Source: Clostridiales bacterium
GTDB taxonomy: Bacteria > Bacillota > Clostridia > Saccharofermentanales > Saccharofermentanaceae
Direction: 5' to 3'
Assembly (NCBI GenBank): GCA_017615325.1
Contig: JAGAAI010000006.1
Span: 62,001-126,000 of the forward strand
Length of the DNA: 64,000 nt
Under the pieces are notes generated by a model. The model was not told the DNA's origin. It was given only the letters and a program-made list of their open reading frames with translations, and did not search any database. The position numbers and the translations under genes were made by a program. This document shows positions 42,775 through 52,066 of the stretch, one piece after another (within the stretch, counting starts at the first letter, position 1; each line of letters opens with the position of its first letter).

Positions 42775-45030
42775 TTACTCTGCGGGAGTTTCTGCTGCCT
42801 CTTCAGCGGGAGCTTCAACTGCTTCCTCTGCAGGTGCTGCTTCTTCTGCAACAGCCTCGACAGCTTCTTCAACAGGTGCTGCTTCTTCAGCAACAGTCTC
42901 AACTGCTTCTTCTGCAGGTGCTGCTTTTTCTGCAACAACTTCAGCAACTTCCTCTGCGGGAGCCTCAACAGCTGCCTCTACAGGTGCTTCAACGGGAGCT
43001 TCAGCTTCAGCTGCTTCATCCTCAGCCTCTTCTACTTCCTCAACCTCAGGAGGATTGATGGGAGCGATATCCTTGATGGATACGGAGATCCTTCTGCCTT
43101 CGGAATCAACCTTGATCACTCTTGCACGAACGATGTCGCCCTTGGAGAGAACTTCAGAGGGGTTCTCAAGTCTCTTGTCGGAGATCTGGGAGATGTGGCA
43201 GAGAGCGTCGATGCCGGGCTCGAGCTCGATGAATGCACCGAAGTCACAGATCCTTACGATCTTGCCTTCTACTACGGAGCCCTCAGGGATCCTCTCAGCG
43301 ATGTTGTAGTAAGGATCATCTTCTTCCTTCTTATAGCCGAGGGAGATCTTCTTGGATTCCTTATCGAAGCTCTTAACATATACTTCGATCTCGTCGTTAA
43401 CCTTGAGAACGTCAGAAGGCTTCTGGTTGCGTACCCATGTGATCTCGGAAACGTGAACGAGTCCGTCTACGCCGCCGATGTCAACGAAAGCTCCGAACTC
43501 AGGAAGGCTTCTTACGACACCAGTATATCTCTTGCCAACCTCGATGTTGTCCCAGATATCAGCAGCCTTAGCAGCCTTCTCGCGTGCAGCGAGCTGTCTG
43601 TGGGATCCGGAGATCCTTAAGCGGTTCTTCTCAGTCTCGAACTTTGTGATAACAACTTCGAGCTCCTTGCCGATGTAGGATTCAAGATCCTTTACTTCAC
43701 CGAACTTGATCTGAGACTTGTGGATATATACCTCAACACCGTGGTAGGAACCGATGAGACCGTCCTTAACGGTGCGGATGAGCTTCAATGTGATAGGAGT
43801 CTTGTTATCGAAAGCTTCCTTTACTTCGCCCTTGTACTTCTCGTAATCAACGGCGGTCATGGAAAGATCGATGTCCTTGCCCTGATCTGTGTTGCGGACT
43901 TTCTTGACTACTACCTTAACTGTCTTGTGCTCTGCGATAGCAGCATCCAGATCGATCTCGTTCTCACCCTGGAATTCCTCGATCGGGATCTTACCTTCGG
44001 ATTTGTCATGAACGTCAACGTAAACGTAATCAGCATCTGCCGAAGTTATTTCTCCTTCCACGACAGCGCCCCTTCTGATCTGAGAAATGCTGTTTACATA
44101 GTCTGTGAACTCATTGCCTGAGTTCTCTTCGGGAATCTCCTGTCCCTCGATGTTCTTTACGTCTTCTTCGTTCATTGTTTGAACAACCTCCAAAATGATA
44201 TCTTCCGGCGTAGAAGCACCCGCAGTAATACCAACCGTATCAGAAGGCTTTATGAGACCTGCTGACAGCAAGCCGCGAAGCTCTGTGGCACCACTTATGA
44301 GATACGTTCTATCGCAACGACCGGAACAGACTTCCATAAGCTTCTTCGTATTTGAACTGTGCCCGGAACCGATGACTAACATCACATCCGAGCGTTCTGA
44401 AATCGAGGCTGCTTCTGTTTGCCTATTTTCAGTCGTAATACATATTGTATCAAAAACAAGATTTTTTTCAATTTTATTTTCTACAGCTGCACAAATTCTT
44501 TTGAATTTTTCTGTGGAAAAGGTAGTTTGTGAGACCAGGATCGCCGTTTCTATAGGGAAATCCAGAGTCTCAAGGTCAGATTCTGAAGTAATTACAGCTA
44601 CTTTTACATCAGGATGATCTTCTGTCTGCCCGCAGATACCTATGACCTCCGGATGCCCCGGAGTGCCGCAGATTATTATGTTCTTTCCTTCTGATGCAGC
44701 CCTAGCTACTATCTTATGTATCTTCATGACAAAAGGACAGGTGCAGTCGGTTACGATGCAGCCCTTGCCCTTCAATATCTCAAGCTGTGATCTTGGAACT
44801 CCGTGAGCCCTGATTATGACATCTGATCCCGGAGGAACATCATCCGCATCTTCAACGATGGTAAAACCGGCCTCTTTCAACCTGTCCATGACAGTAGCGT
44901 TATGGATCAGTTCTCCAAGCATTACGAGATTGCTTCCGGACTCATTTGCCCCCGCCATCTCGAAAGCCTTCGCAACAGCATTCTTTACTCCGAAGCAAAA
45001 ACCTGCGTCCTTAGCCTTTAAGACCGGCAT
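42775..45030 (-). CDS. ispH: IspH (HMBPP reductase) fused to four S1 RNA-binding domains
   Basis: Residues 1-~285 are IspH, the last MEP-pathway enzyme, with the iron-sulfur cysteines in GFCFGVKNA (C12), CTCPFV and DTICITTENR. Residues ~310-650 hold four S1 domains, a ribosomal-protein-S1-like array (GAVVEGEI; KYKGEVKEAF; GKRYTGVVRSLPEFGAFVDIGG; GSVVEGKIVRICDFGAFIEL). This fusion is known in Clostridia. An Ala/Glu/Pro-rich tail of about 70 residues follows, built from 14-residue repeats. It lies 2 bp after cmk. Confidence 0.93.
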   Translation of the reverse strand: MPVLKAKDAGFCFGVKNAVAKAFEMAGANESGSNLVMLGELIHNATVMDRLKEAGFTIVEDADDVPPGSDVIIRAHGVPRSQLEILKGKGCIVTDCTCPFVMKIHKIVARAASEGKNIIICGTPGHPEVIGICGQTEDHPDVKVAVITSESDLETLDFPIETAILVSQTTFSTEKFKRICAAVENKIEKNLVFDTICITTENRQTEAASISERSDVMLVIGSGHSSNTKKLMEVCSGRCDRTYLISGATELRGLLSAGLIKPSDTVGITAGASTPEDIILEVVQTMNEEDVKNIEGQEIPEENSGNEFTDYVNSISQIRRGAVVEGEITSADADYVYVDVHDKSEGKIPIEEFQGENEIDLDAAIAEHKTVKVVVKKVRNTDQGKDIDLSMTAVDYEKYKGEVKEAFDNKTPITLKLIRTVKDGLIGSYHGVEVYIHKSQIKFGEVKDLESYIGKELEVVITKFETEKNRLRISGSHRQLAAREKAAKAADIWDNIEVGKRYTGVVRSLPEFGAFVDIGGVDGLVHVSEITWVRNQKPSDVLKVNDEIEVYVKSFDKESKKISLGYKKEEDDPYYNIAERIPEGSVVEGKIVRICDFGAFIELEPGIDALCHISQISDKRLENPSEVLSKGDIVRARVIKVDSEGRRISVSIKDIAPINPPEVEEVEEAEDEAAEAEAPVEAPVEAAVEAPAEEVAEVVAEKAAPAEEAVETVAEEAAPVEEAVEAVAEEAAPAEEAVEAPAEEAAETPAE
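42778..42942 (-). repeat. 42-bp tandem repeat coding the IspH-S1 tail
   Basis: Three full 42-bp units (42817-42858, 42859-42900, 42901-42942) and a degenerate last one encode EAVAEEAAPAEEAV-type 14-residue repeats. The sequences differ at only a few positions, which suggests recent expansion and possible copy-number variation. Confidence 0.8.
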
Positions 45031-45032
45031 CT

Positions 45033-45701
45033 TTAATCCTCGTGAACAAAGGACAGGAGATAATCGCGCGTCCCGTCGATCGTAAACTTCTCAGTGTCGA
45101 TAACGATCGCCTCAGGGACCTGTACCAACGGTGAGAACTCCCTGTTGGAATCCTGCTCATCCCTGTATTCGATGTCTCTTAAGACTTCCTCGTAATTCTG
45201 TGAGAAGTCTCCCCTCTCCTGCAGCTCGGCAAGTCTTCTCTCGGCTCTGACAGACGCTTTCGCAGTAACATAGAACTTATACTTTGCATCAGGGAGAACG
45301 TTGGAAGCGATGTCACGTCCGTCAAGAACAAAACTCTGATGACGGGCTATCTCACGCTGCATGTCGACCATGGCTGTTCTTACAACGGGAAGTGCGCTTA
45401 TGTCGGAAGCTGCAACGGACACTTCGGGTGTCCTTATGTCACCTGTTACATCCTCGCCGTCTAAGATCATGTGCTGAACACCGTCGATGAACTTAACTTC
45501 GAGCTTCATCTCGCCCATCATGCGCTTTACCTCAGCGGGATCCTTGGGGCTGATCCTGCGCTTTAAGGCTGCAAGACCGCAGGTACGGTACATTGCGCCC
45601 GTATCAAGATACATGATACCCAATTCCTTTGCGACACCCTTTGCAAGAGTGGATTTGCCTGAACCTGAAGGTCCGTCTATAGCGATCTGAAATGCAGCCA
45701 T
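45033..45701 (-). CDS. cmk: Cytidylate kinase
   Basis: It phosphorylates CMP and dCMP. The 222-residue P-loop protein has IAIDGPSGSGKSTLAKGVA, YLDTGAMYRTCGLAAL, FVLDGRDIASNVLPDAKYKFYVTA and RDEQDSNREFSPLVQ, all canonical. The cmk-ispH/rpsA order is the common Clostridia arrangement. It follows the MurR/RpiR gene by 48 bp. Confidence 0.94.
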   Translation of the reverse strand: MAAFQIAIDGPSGSGKSTLAKGVAKELGIMYLDTGAMYRTCGLAALKRRISPKDPAEVKRMMGEMKLEVKFIDGVQHMILDGEDVTGDIRTPEVSVAASDISALPVVRTAMVDMQREIARHQSFVLDGRDIASNVLPDAKYKFYVTAKASVRAERRLAELQERGDFSQNYEEVLRDIEYRDEQDSNREFSPLVQVPEAIVIDTEKFTIDGTRDYLLSFVHED

Positions 45702-45749
45702 TGTCCTTTTCTCCTTTTATGGTAATTATTTTCGATGATAATTATAGCA

Positions 45750-46628
45750 TCAGTTATCGTCAGTGTCTTTTCTGTCGTTGCCAAGTTCATAGACTTTGTA
45801 CTGGGCCCACATTGTCTCGAGGGATTCGAGTGAATCCTTGATATGGTCTTTCCTGTTCATGCCCAGAGCCACGAGCAGGGCATTGATGAGAGACAGGGGC
45901 GCTGTCAGGGAATCAGCGAACGATGCCATCGACGATCTTGCGAAGAGCTTGATATCGGCATACTTTGTCATCGGAGTATCGTCCTTGTCGGTAATGGCAA
46001 TGATCGAAGCTCCTTTTTTCTTGGCAAACTCCATCGAGTTTATCGTCCTGGATGAATACCTCGGGAATGATATCCCTATGAGGACATCGTTATCGGTTAT
46101 GGACATTACCTGCTCGAAAAGCTCGTTCGTACAGGTGCTCCTTACGAGCACTACGTCATCAAAAAGAAGCGTCATGTAAAAATGCATGAATTCAGACAGA
46201 GGCGCTGATGCCCTTATACCCATGATGTAGATCTTGCGGGAATTCAGGATGCAGCTCACCGCCTTATCAAAAGATTCCATATCAAGTTCTTCCAATGAAT
46301 TCTTTACATTGGCGATATCGGCTTTCATGACCTCTCGTGCGGCATCCGCAGGTGTCTCGAATCTGTCTGTATAACTTAATCTCTGAACTGATGTAAGATT
46401 CGACTTGTGCTCTTCCCTTACGGCTTTCTGGAATTCGGGGTACCCTGCGAATCCCAGTTCCTGAGGGAATCTTACGACAGTAGATTCGGATACTCCGCAA
46501 AGTTCGCCCAGGCCTGCCGCAGTTATGTATGCAAGCCTGTCGTAATTTGCAAGGCAGTAATCAGCTATGGCCTTATGGCCTTTGCTCATGCCGGGATATT
46601 TCTCGCTGATAATATCGATGATATCCAT
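45750..46628 (-). CDS. MurR/RpiR-family transcriptional regulator
   Basis: The 292-residue protein has an N-terminal helix-turn-helix (YITAAGLGELCGVSESTVVRFPQELGFAGYPEFQKAV) and a C-terminal SIS sugar-phosphate-binding domain (RKIYIMGIRASAPLSEF, DVLIGISFPRYSSRTINSMEFAKKKGASIIAITD-type). Members sense phosphosugars such as N-acetylmuramic acid 6-phosphate. No sugar-catabolic gene is next to it. It begins 4 bp after scpB, so it is part of a chromosome-segregation operon, and its target is unknown. Confidence 0.88.
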   Translation of the reverse strand: MDIIDIISEKYPGMSKGHKAIADYCLANYDRLAYITAAGLGELCGVSESTVVRFPQELGFAGYPEFQKAVREEHKSNLTSVQRLSYTDRFETPADAAREVMKADIANVKNSLEELDMESFDKAVSCILNSRKIYIMGIRASAPLSEFMHFYMTLLFDDVVLVRSTCTNELFEQVMSITDNDVLIGISFPRYSSRTINSMEFAKKKGASIIAITDKDDTPMTKYADIKLFARSSMASFADSLTAPLSLINALLVALGMNRKDHIKDSLESLETMWAQYKVYELGNDRKDTDDN

Positions 46629-46632
46629 GGGA

Positions 46633-47310
46633 TCATTCTCCGTCTTCGGAAGGGTCCTTGTCTTCTGTCGGATCTACGTTCTTCTCGATAATGTTATCGA
46701 TCGTTATCTGTTTGTCCTCTGCGCCCGCAGCCTTGCGGAGAGAGTTTTCCAGGTCTCTTATCGTCTGGTAGCTCATGAGTTCCATCGAAGGAAGTTCATC
46801 AGCGGAAGATATACCGAATTCAGTAAGGAACTGCTTGCTCGTGCGGAAAAGCGCAGGGCGTCCGGGAGCATCGAGAGTTCCTGCTTCTTCTATCCATCCG
46901 CGGTCTAGAAGTCTGCTGATGATACTGTCGGACGATACGCCTCTTACGGTCTCAACAGCTGCTCTCGTGCAGGGCTGGTTATAAGCTATTACAGCCAGGG
47001 TCTCATAGGATGCGGACGACAAAGGAACAGAGTTCTTGGGAGAAAACATCTGATTTACGACCTTCTTAACGGAAGGCTTTGTCATCATGGCATAGACATC
47101 ATCGGCGCGGCGGATCGTGATACCGCTCCAGGGGTTGGATTCATATCTGCTCATAAGGTCTGACAAGACCGCTTCTATGTCCTTAACGGGCACATTAACG
47201 ATAGCCGACATCTCCTGGGCCGTTATTCCGTCTCCCGACACGAAGAGCATTGCTTCTATTGCTGCAGGCAGTTCTTCCTGGGTTACGATAATATCATTTG
47301 CATCATCCAT
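46633..47310 (-). CDS. scpB: Segregation and condensation protein B
   Basis: ScpB is the winged-helix kleisin partner that joins ScpA and SMC in the bacterial condensin. The 225-residue protein shows AAIEAMLFVSGDGITAQEMS, YETLAVIAYNQPCTRAAVE, VRGVSSDSIISRLLDRGWI and GRPALFRTSKQFLTEFGI. The C-terminus is acidic (DPTEDKDPSEDGE). It starts 1 bp after scpA. Confidence 0.93.
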   Translation of the reverse strand: MDDANDIIVTQEELPAAIEAMLFVSGDGITAQEMSAIVNVPVKDIEAVLSDLMSRYESNPWSGITIRRADDVYAMMTKPSVKKVVNQMFSPKNSVPLSSASYETLAVIAYNQPCTRAAVETVRGVSSDSIISRLLDRGWIEEAGTLDAPGRPALFRTSKQFLTEFGISSADELPSMELMSYQTIRDLENSLRKAAGAEDKQITIDNIIEKNVDPTEDKDPSEDGE

Positions 47311-47311
47311 A

Positions 47312-48076
47312 TCAGATCTTCTTCTCCTCGATCAAAATATCGTCAAACAATCTCTTCTGTTCGACAGTTATGCTGTCATTCCTTACAAGTTCCAATATCG
47401 CAAGGAAGGACACGATCTTCTCCATCTTATAATCTTCATCTTTCTTCCTGCCGGCAAAGAGCTCGCTGAAGAACATCTTGCCCCTTCCGGTAATGGTCTT
47501 CCAGAGGGTCTTCATCCTCTGCCTTATAGACAGTTTATCCTTACGCAGGATATGGGTTATCTTTGCAGAGATATCAGCAAACCTTACTTCATTACGGGTA
47601 CAGACGTCATCCACTGCATCATCGAATGCTTCCTTTGAGAATTCCTGCTTAACGGGGACCACCTTGATCCCCAAGTCTTTGGCCGTCATGGCAGGGCGGG
47701 TACGGCAGCCGGAATACTTTTCGCGTCTCTCCTTGAGTTCCTCTGCGAAAAGCTTGCATCTCTTATATCTCATGAGACTTACGACGAGATCTTCTCTCGG
47801 GTCAGGTTCTGCATCACCGTTCTCCCCTGTTTTAGATCCCGGAAGCATCATCTTGGTCTTGATGAGAACAAGGGAAGCCGCCATGACCAGAAACTCTGAA
47901 GCGATCTCCATGTCCAGGCTCTTCATCTTATCAAGATAATCCATATACTGTTCGCAGATAGTTGCGATCGGTATGTCGAAGATATCTATGTCATTCTTCT
48001 CGACCAGATGATAGAGAAGGTCCATCGGACCTTCAAAATGCTGTATCTTAAGTTCGGGAAGCAATGTCTGATCCAA
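47312..48076 (-). CDS. scpA: Segregation and condensation protein A
   Basis: ScpA is the kleisin of the SMC-ScpAB condensin complex. The 254-residue protein opens KIQHFEGPMDLLYHLVEKNDIDIFDIPIATICEQYMDYL-like, with ASEFLVMAASLVLIKTKMMLPG and a C-terminal winged helix (KIVSFLAILELVRNDSITVEQ). A charged middle segment varies between species. It follows the M50 peptidase gene by 12 bp. Confidence 0.93.
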   Translation of the reverse strand: MDQTLLPELKIQHFEGPMDLLYHLVEKNDIDIFDIPIATICEQYMDYLDKMKSLDMEIASEFLVMAASLVLIKTKMMLPGSKTGENGDAEPDPREDLVVSLMRYKRCKLFAEELKERREKYSGCRTRPAMTAKDLGIKVVPVKQEFSKEAFDDAVDDVCTRNEVRFADISAKITHILRKDKLSIRQRMKTLWKTITGRGKMFFSELFAGRKKDEDYKMEKIVSFLAILELVRNDSITVEQKRLFDDILIEEKKI

Positions 48077-48088
48077 GATATCCCTCCG

Positions 48089-48802
48089 TCAGCCGAAATT
48101 ACTCAAAAGCTGTACCAGTCCGTTACAGATGGCATTGATGACCCAGGCAAATGGGAACTTGATCACTTCGATGGCAGATCCCAAGAACGGAAGCCTCGAC
48201 CCCGTCACGAATACGATCAAAAGGATCAGGGGCGCGAACTTCTGGAACTTCCTGTAACCTTCAGAATACTTGAGTTTTATAGGCATAAGTTCTTCCAATA
48301 CATGGAAACCGTCAAGAGGCGGTATCGGAAGAAGGTTAAATGCCAGGAGCATCAGCGAAAAGATGCTCGTATAAGAGAAAGCAAGAGTAAGCGCCATTAT
48401 CGCGGGCTGATTGACATCAGCAAACTGCACGATAAAGACATTGATAACAGAACAGATAAGAGCCAGGACGAAGTTGCCCGTTACACCGGCAAGATGCACC
48501 ATGATGTTCATTCCGCGGTAACTCTTGAAACGATTGAGTTTCCTCGGATTATACATGACGGGTTTACCCCATCCGAACCCTGCTACAAGAAGCAGGACCG
48601 TTCCCATCGGATCCATGTGGGCAATAGGATTGAGCGTAAGCCTTCCCATGCTGCGGGGCGTCGGATCACCTAACCAATCTGCAGTAAAAGCATGCATGAA
48701 CTCGTGGATCGAGAATGACAGTGTAAGCGCAAATATCATTATCAGCGCATAGAAGATCTTCTCTTTGATATCTATATCAGCTGTCAGGATATCGATCAGC
48801 AT
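48089..48802 (-). CDS. Site-2 protease family (M50) membrane peptidase
   Basis: The 237-residue protein has a zinc motif HEFMH in the first spans (LSFSIHEFMHAFTADWLGDPTP), a second motif NLLPIPPLDGFHV, and about five membrane segments. It lacks a PDZ domain, so it belongs to the short YwhC-like subgroup rather than RseP. The substrate is unknown. Neighbourhood with scpA and ileS is common in Firmicutes. Confidence 0.87.
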   Translation of the reverse strand: MLIDILTADIDIKEKIFYALIMIFALTLSFSIHEFMHAFTADWLGDPTPRSMGRLTLNPIAHMDPMGTVLLLVAGFGWGKPVMYNPRKLNRFKSYRGMNIMVHLAGVTGNFVLALICSVINVFIVQFADVNQPAIMALTLAFSYTSIFSLMLLAFNLLPIPPLDGFHVLEELMPIKLKYSEGYRKFQKFAPLILLIVFVTGSRLPFLGSAIEVIKFPFAWVINAICNGLVQLLSNFG

Positions 48803-48816
48803 ACTAACCTCCGGTC

Positions 48817-51800
48817 TTATGCCTTAACAACAGAGAATCTGATCTTCTCTCCGTTGATGTCCCATTCCTTGGCATTGTCACCTGTTCCGGCCTTGATGTC
48901 GGATGCGAGGACTTCGGATGCCATGAAATCCTTCTTCTTTTCGATTATGGAAGCGAGCTTGTCATTGCCTTCGTAGGAAAGAACGATCCTGTCTGTTACA
49001 TCAAGACCTGTCTCCTTACGCTGGGTCTGGATCTTGGAGATCATCTCACGCACGAAGCCGTCCTCGATCAGATCTTCTGTAAGGACTGTGCTTACGGATA
49101 CCGTAAGGCCCTTGTCCTCCTGAGTGGAGAAACCTTCGGGCTGGCATGTCTCAACGATGAAGTCTTCTTCTGTCATCTCGAACTCTTCGCCGTCAACAGT
49201 GATCTTGACGGGGCCTGCCTTGATGGCTGCCATCGTCTCCTTACCCGGGAGGGCAGCTATTACTTCCTTGGCAGCGTTGAGCTTGGGTCCGAACTTACGT
49301 CCGCAGGTCCTAAGCTGGGGCTTGAAGCTGTAATCGACGAATGCTGACGCATCAGCCATTACGTTGAGCTTTCTTATGTTGAGCTCATCAAGGATTACAG
49401 ACTCGTACTCAGCGGGGATATCCTTATCCGTTACGACATAGATATCGGACAGAGGCTGACGGTTCTTGAGCTTGCCTGCTTCTCTTGCAGCTCTTCCCAG
49501 GACTACGACATTCTGAACGAGCGCCATGTTCTCTTCGATCTTTGTGTCGATCAGAGACTCGTCTGCAACAGGGTAAGAACAAAGATGTACGGACTCGGGC
49601 GCATCGGGGTTAACACTCCTTACGAGGTTCTGGTAAACAGCCTCGGTTACGAAAGGAACGAAAGGTGCAGCGAGTCTTGTCAGAGTCTCAAGGACAGTAT
49701 AGAGCGTCATGTATGCATCGATCTTGTCCTGGGTCATCTCGCCGCCCCAGTATCTGTCACGGCATCTTCTTACATACCAGTTGGAAAGCTCATCCGTGAA
49801 GTCCTGGATAGCTCTTGCTGAAGCCGTGATATCGTACTTCTCCATTCTCCTGTTAACATCGAGAACGAGAGAATTGAGTCTGGAGAAGATCCAGCGGTCC
49901 ATAACGCCAAGGTTCTTGTAGTCGATCGAATACTGGTTGGGATCGAAGTTATCGATGTCTGCATACATGATGTAGAAGGCATATGTATTCCAGTATGTTC
50001 CGATGAACTTCCTCTGTCCTTCCTTAACAGCCTCATGGGAGAAACGGTTAGGAAGCCAGGGTGAGGATGAATTGTAGAAATACCATCTTGCAGCGTCGGC
50101 GCCTTCGTCGTTAAGTACATCCCAGGGATCTACGACATTGCCGATGTGCTTGCTCATCTTAATGCCGTCCTTATCCATAACGAGACCCATAACGATACAG
50201 TTCTCGAAGGGGCTCCTTCCGAAAAGGACAGTGCTTATTGCGATCAGCGAGTAGAACCAGCCTCTTGTCTGGTCCAGTGCCTCGGAGATAAAGTGGCAGG
50301 GATAGTGGGATTCGAAGAACTCCTTGTTCTCGAAAGGATAGTGGTACTGAGCGAAAGGCATCGCACCCGAGTCAAACCAGCAGTCGATAACCTCAGGTAC
50401 ACGCGTCATGAGCTTGCCGCAGTCAGGACACTTGATGTGAACGTTGTCTACGTAAGGCTTATGGAGCTCGATGTCGTCCGGACAGTCGTCGCTCATGGAC
50501 TTGAGTTCCTCGATGGAACCGATGCAGTGTCTCTTGCCGCACTCGCACTCCCAGATCGGGAGAGGCGTGCCCCAGTAACGCTCACGGGAGATACCCCAGT
50601 CGATGACGTTTTCGAGGAAGTCGCCCATACGGCCGTCACGGATGGTCTCAGGCATCCAGTTGACCATGCGGTTGGACTTGAGGAGCTCTTCCCTCTTTGT
50701 GCTCATTGCGATGAACCACGTGCTTCTTGCGTAATAGATGAGTGGTGTGTCACATCTCCAGCAGAAAGGATAGTCGTGCTCGAAGGCGTGCTTCTTGATG
50801 AGCTTGCCTTCCATGTTGAGTTTCTTGATGATGAGAGGATCAGCATCCTTAACGAACATGCCTGCGAACTCTTCACACTCTGCTGGCAGGTGACCTGCTT
50901 CGTCAACGAGCTGGATGAATACGATGTCATTGTCTCTTCCGACTCTCGCGTCGTCTTCACCGAATGCAGGAGCGATATGAACGATACCCGTACCGTCTTC
51001 CGTGGTTACATAGTTATCTGATACAACGAAGAATGCCTTGCAGCGTGATGCTGCAACGATATCCTTGGAGTAAGGGAACAAAGGCTCATATTCCTTGCCG
51101 CAGAGGTCGTCACCCTTGTAGGTCTCTTCGATCTCGTAATCCTCGAACAGGCTTGCGATAAGATCCTTACACATGTAGTAACGGATCTCTTTCTCTGTGC
51201 CGTCCAAGTCCTTTGTGACCTTGATCCTTGCATATTCAGCCGTGGGGCTTACGCAGAGTGCCGCGTTGGAAGGCAATGTCCAGGGTGTGGTCGTCCATGC
51301 TGCAAAGTATGTATCTTCCTCGCCCTTTACCTTGAATCTTACGAAGACTGAATTCTCCTTGACCTTCTTATAGCCCTGGGCAACCTCGTGGCTTGACAGA
51401 GCCGTACCGCATCTGGGGCAGTAAGGAACGATCTTATGGCCCTTGTAGATAAGGTCCTTGTCCCACATGGTCTTCAAAGCCCACCACTCGGACTCGATGT
51501 AGTTGTTGTCGTATGTTACGTAAGGATTCTCCATGTCAGCCCAGAAACCTACGCGGTCGGACATGTGCTCCCACTGGTCCTTGTAGGTCCAGACGGATTC
51601 CTTACACTTCTTGATGAAAGGCTCAACGCCGTATTCTTCTATCTGGGGCTTGCCGTTGATGCCCAAAGACTTCTCGACTTCAAGCTCTACGGGAAGGCCG
51701 TGAGTATCCCAACCTGCCTTGAATGTGACAGATTCTCCCTTCATGGAATGGTATCTCGGGATGAGGTCCTTAATGACACGGGTCTTAATGTGACCGATGT

Positions 51801-51966
51801 GAGGCTTGCCGTTAGCGGTCGGCGGACCATCGTAGAGCGTGAAAGCAGGCGCGCCGTCCTTTGCAGGCTTCAATGACTTCTTGTAGATGTCATTGGCCTT
51901 CCAGAATTCGAGGACCTCCTGCTCCCTTTCCGTGAAGTTCATGTTGGTTGATACTTTTTTGTACAT
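48817..51966 (-). CDS. ileS: Isoleucyl-tRNA synthetase, eukaryote-like (type 2) form
   Basis: The class I synthetase charges tRNA-Ile. The 1049-residue protein shows the HIGH motif in DGPPTANGKPHIGH, an editing domain (FAAWTTTPWTLPSNAAL), VPYCPRCGTALSSHEVAQGY and the KMSKS motif in DGIKMSKHIGN. Its length and the lack of a C-terminal CxxC zinc finger fit the eukaryote-like IleS2 group, which is associated with low mupirocin sensitivity. The ATG at 51966 follows AAAGGTG; a GTG three codons upstream is less likely. No T-box leader is seen. Confidence 0.93.
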   Translation of the reverse strand: MYKKVSTNMNFTEREQEVLEFWKANDIYKKSLKPAKDGAPAFTLYDGPPTANGKPHIGHIKTRVIKDLIPRYHSMKGESVTFKAGWDTHGLPVELEVEKSLGINGKPQIEEYGVEPFIKKCKESVWTYKDQWEHMSDRVGFWADMENPYVTYDNNYIESEWWALKTMWDKDLIYKGHKIVPYCPRCGTALSSHEVAQGYKKVKENSVFVRFKVKGEEDTYFAAWTTTPWTLPSNAALCVSPTAEYARIKVTKDLDGTEKEIRYYMCKDLIASLFEDYEIEETYKGDDLCGKEYEPLFPYSKDIVAASRCKAFFVVSDNYVTTEDGTGIVHIAPAFGEDDARVGRDNDIVFIQLVDEAGHLPAECEEFAGMFVKDADPLIIKKLNMEGKLIKKHAFEHDYPFCWRCDTPLIYYARSTWFIAMSTKREELLKSNRMVNWMPETIRDGRMGDFLENVIDWGISRERYWGTPLPIWECECGKRHCIGSIEELKSMSDDCPDDIELHKPYVDNVHIKCPDCGKLMTRVPEVIDCWFDSGAMPFAQYHYPFENKEFFESHYPCHFISEALDQTRGWFYSLIAISTVLFGRSPFENCIVMGLVMDKDGIKMSKHIGNVVDPWDVLNDEGADAARWYFYNSSSPWLPNRFSHEAVKEGQRKFIGTYWNTYAFYIMYADIDNFDPNQYSIDYKNLGVMDRWIFSRLNSLVLDVNRRMEKYDITASARAIQDFTDELSNWYVRRCRDRYWGGEMTQDKIDAYMTLYTVLETLTRLAAPFVPFVTEAVYQNLVRSVNPDAPESVHLCSYPVADESLIDTKIEENMALVQNVVVLGRAAREAGKLKNRQPLSDIYVVTDKDIPAEYESVILDELNIRKLNVMADASAFVDYSFKPQLRTCGRKFGPKLNAAKEVIAALPGKETMAAIKAGPVKITVDGEEFEMTEEDFIVETCQPEGFSTQEDKGLTVSVSTVLTEDLIEDGFVREMISKIQTQRKETGLDVTDRIVLSYEGNDKLASIIEKKKDFMASEVLASDIKAGTGDNAKEWDINGEKIRFSVVKA

Positions 51967-52066
51967 ATTCGTCACCTTTATTCAGCCGCAATGCGGAAAA
52001 TTCGAGTATATATTATTATATTAAAAGGCGGTAAAGTCAAGGGATGAACACAATCCCGCCAATTGT

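Noticed and set aside
42767..43309. Ser/Ala-rich and Leu/Gln-rich frames opposite the IspH tail
   Set aside because: Low-complexity shadows of the Ala/Glu repeat on the other strand or frame.
50146..51021. Long plus-strand frame over ileS
   Set aside because: Antisense to a conserved synthetase; composition follows its codon pattern and no domain is recognisable.
51967..52066. T-box leader of ileS
   Set aside because: No specifier stem, no conserved T-box sequence and no terminator/antiterminator before the start codon.
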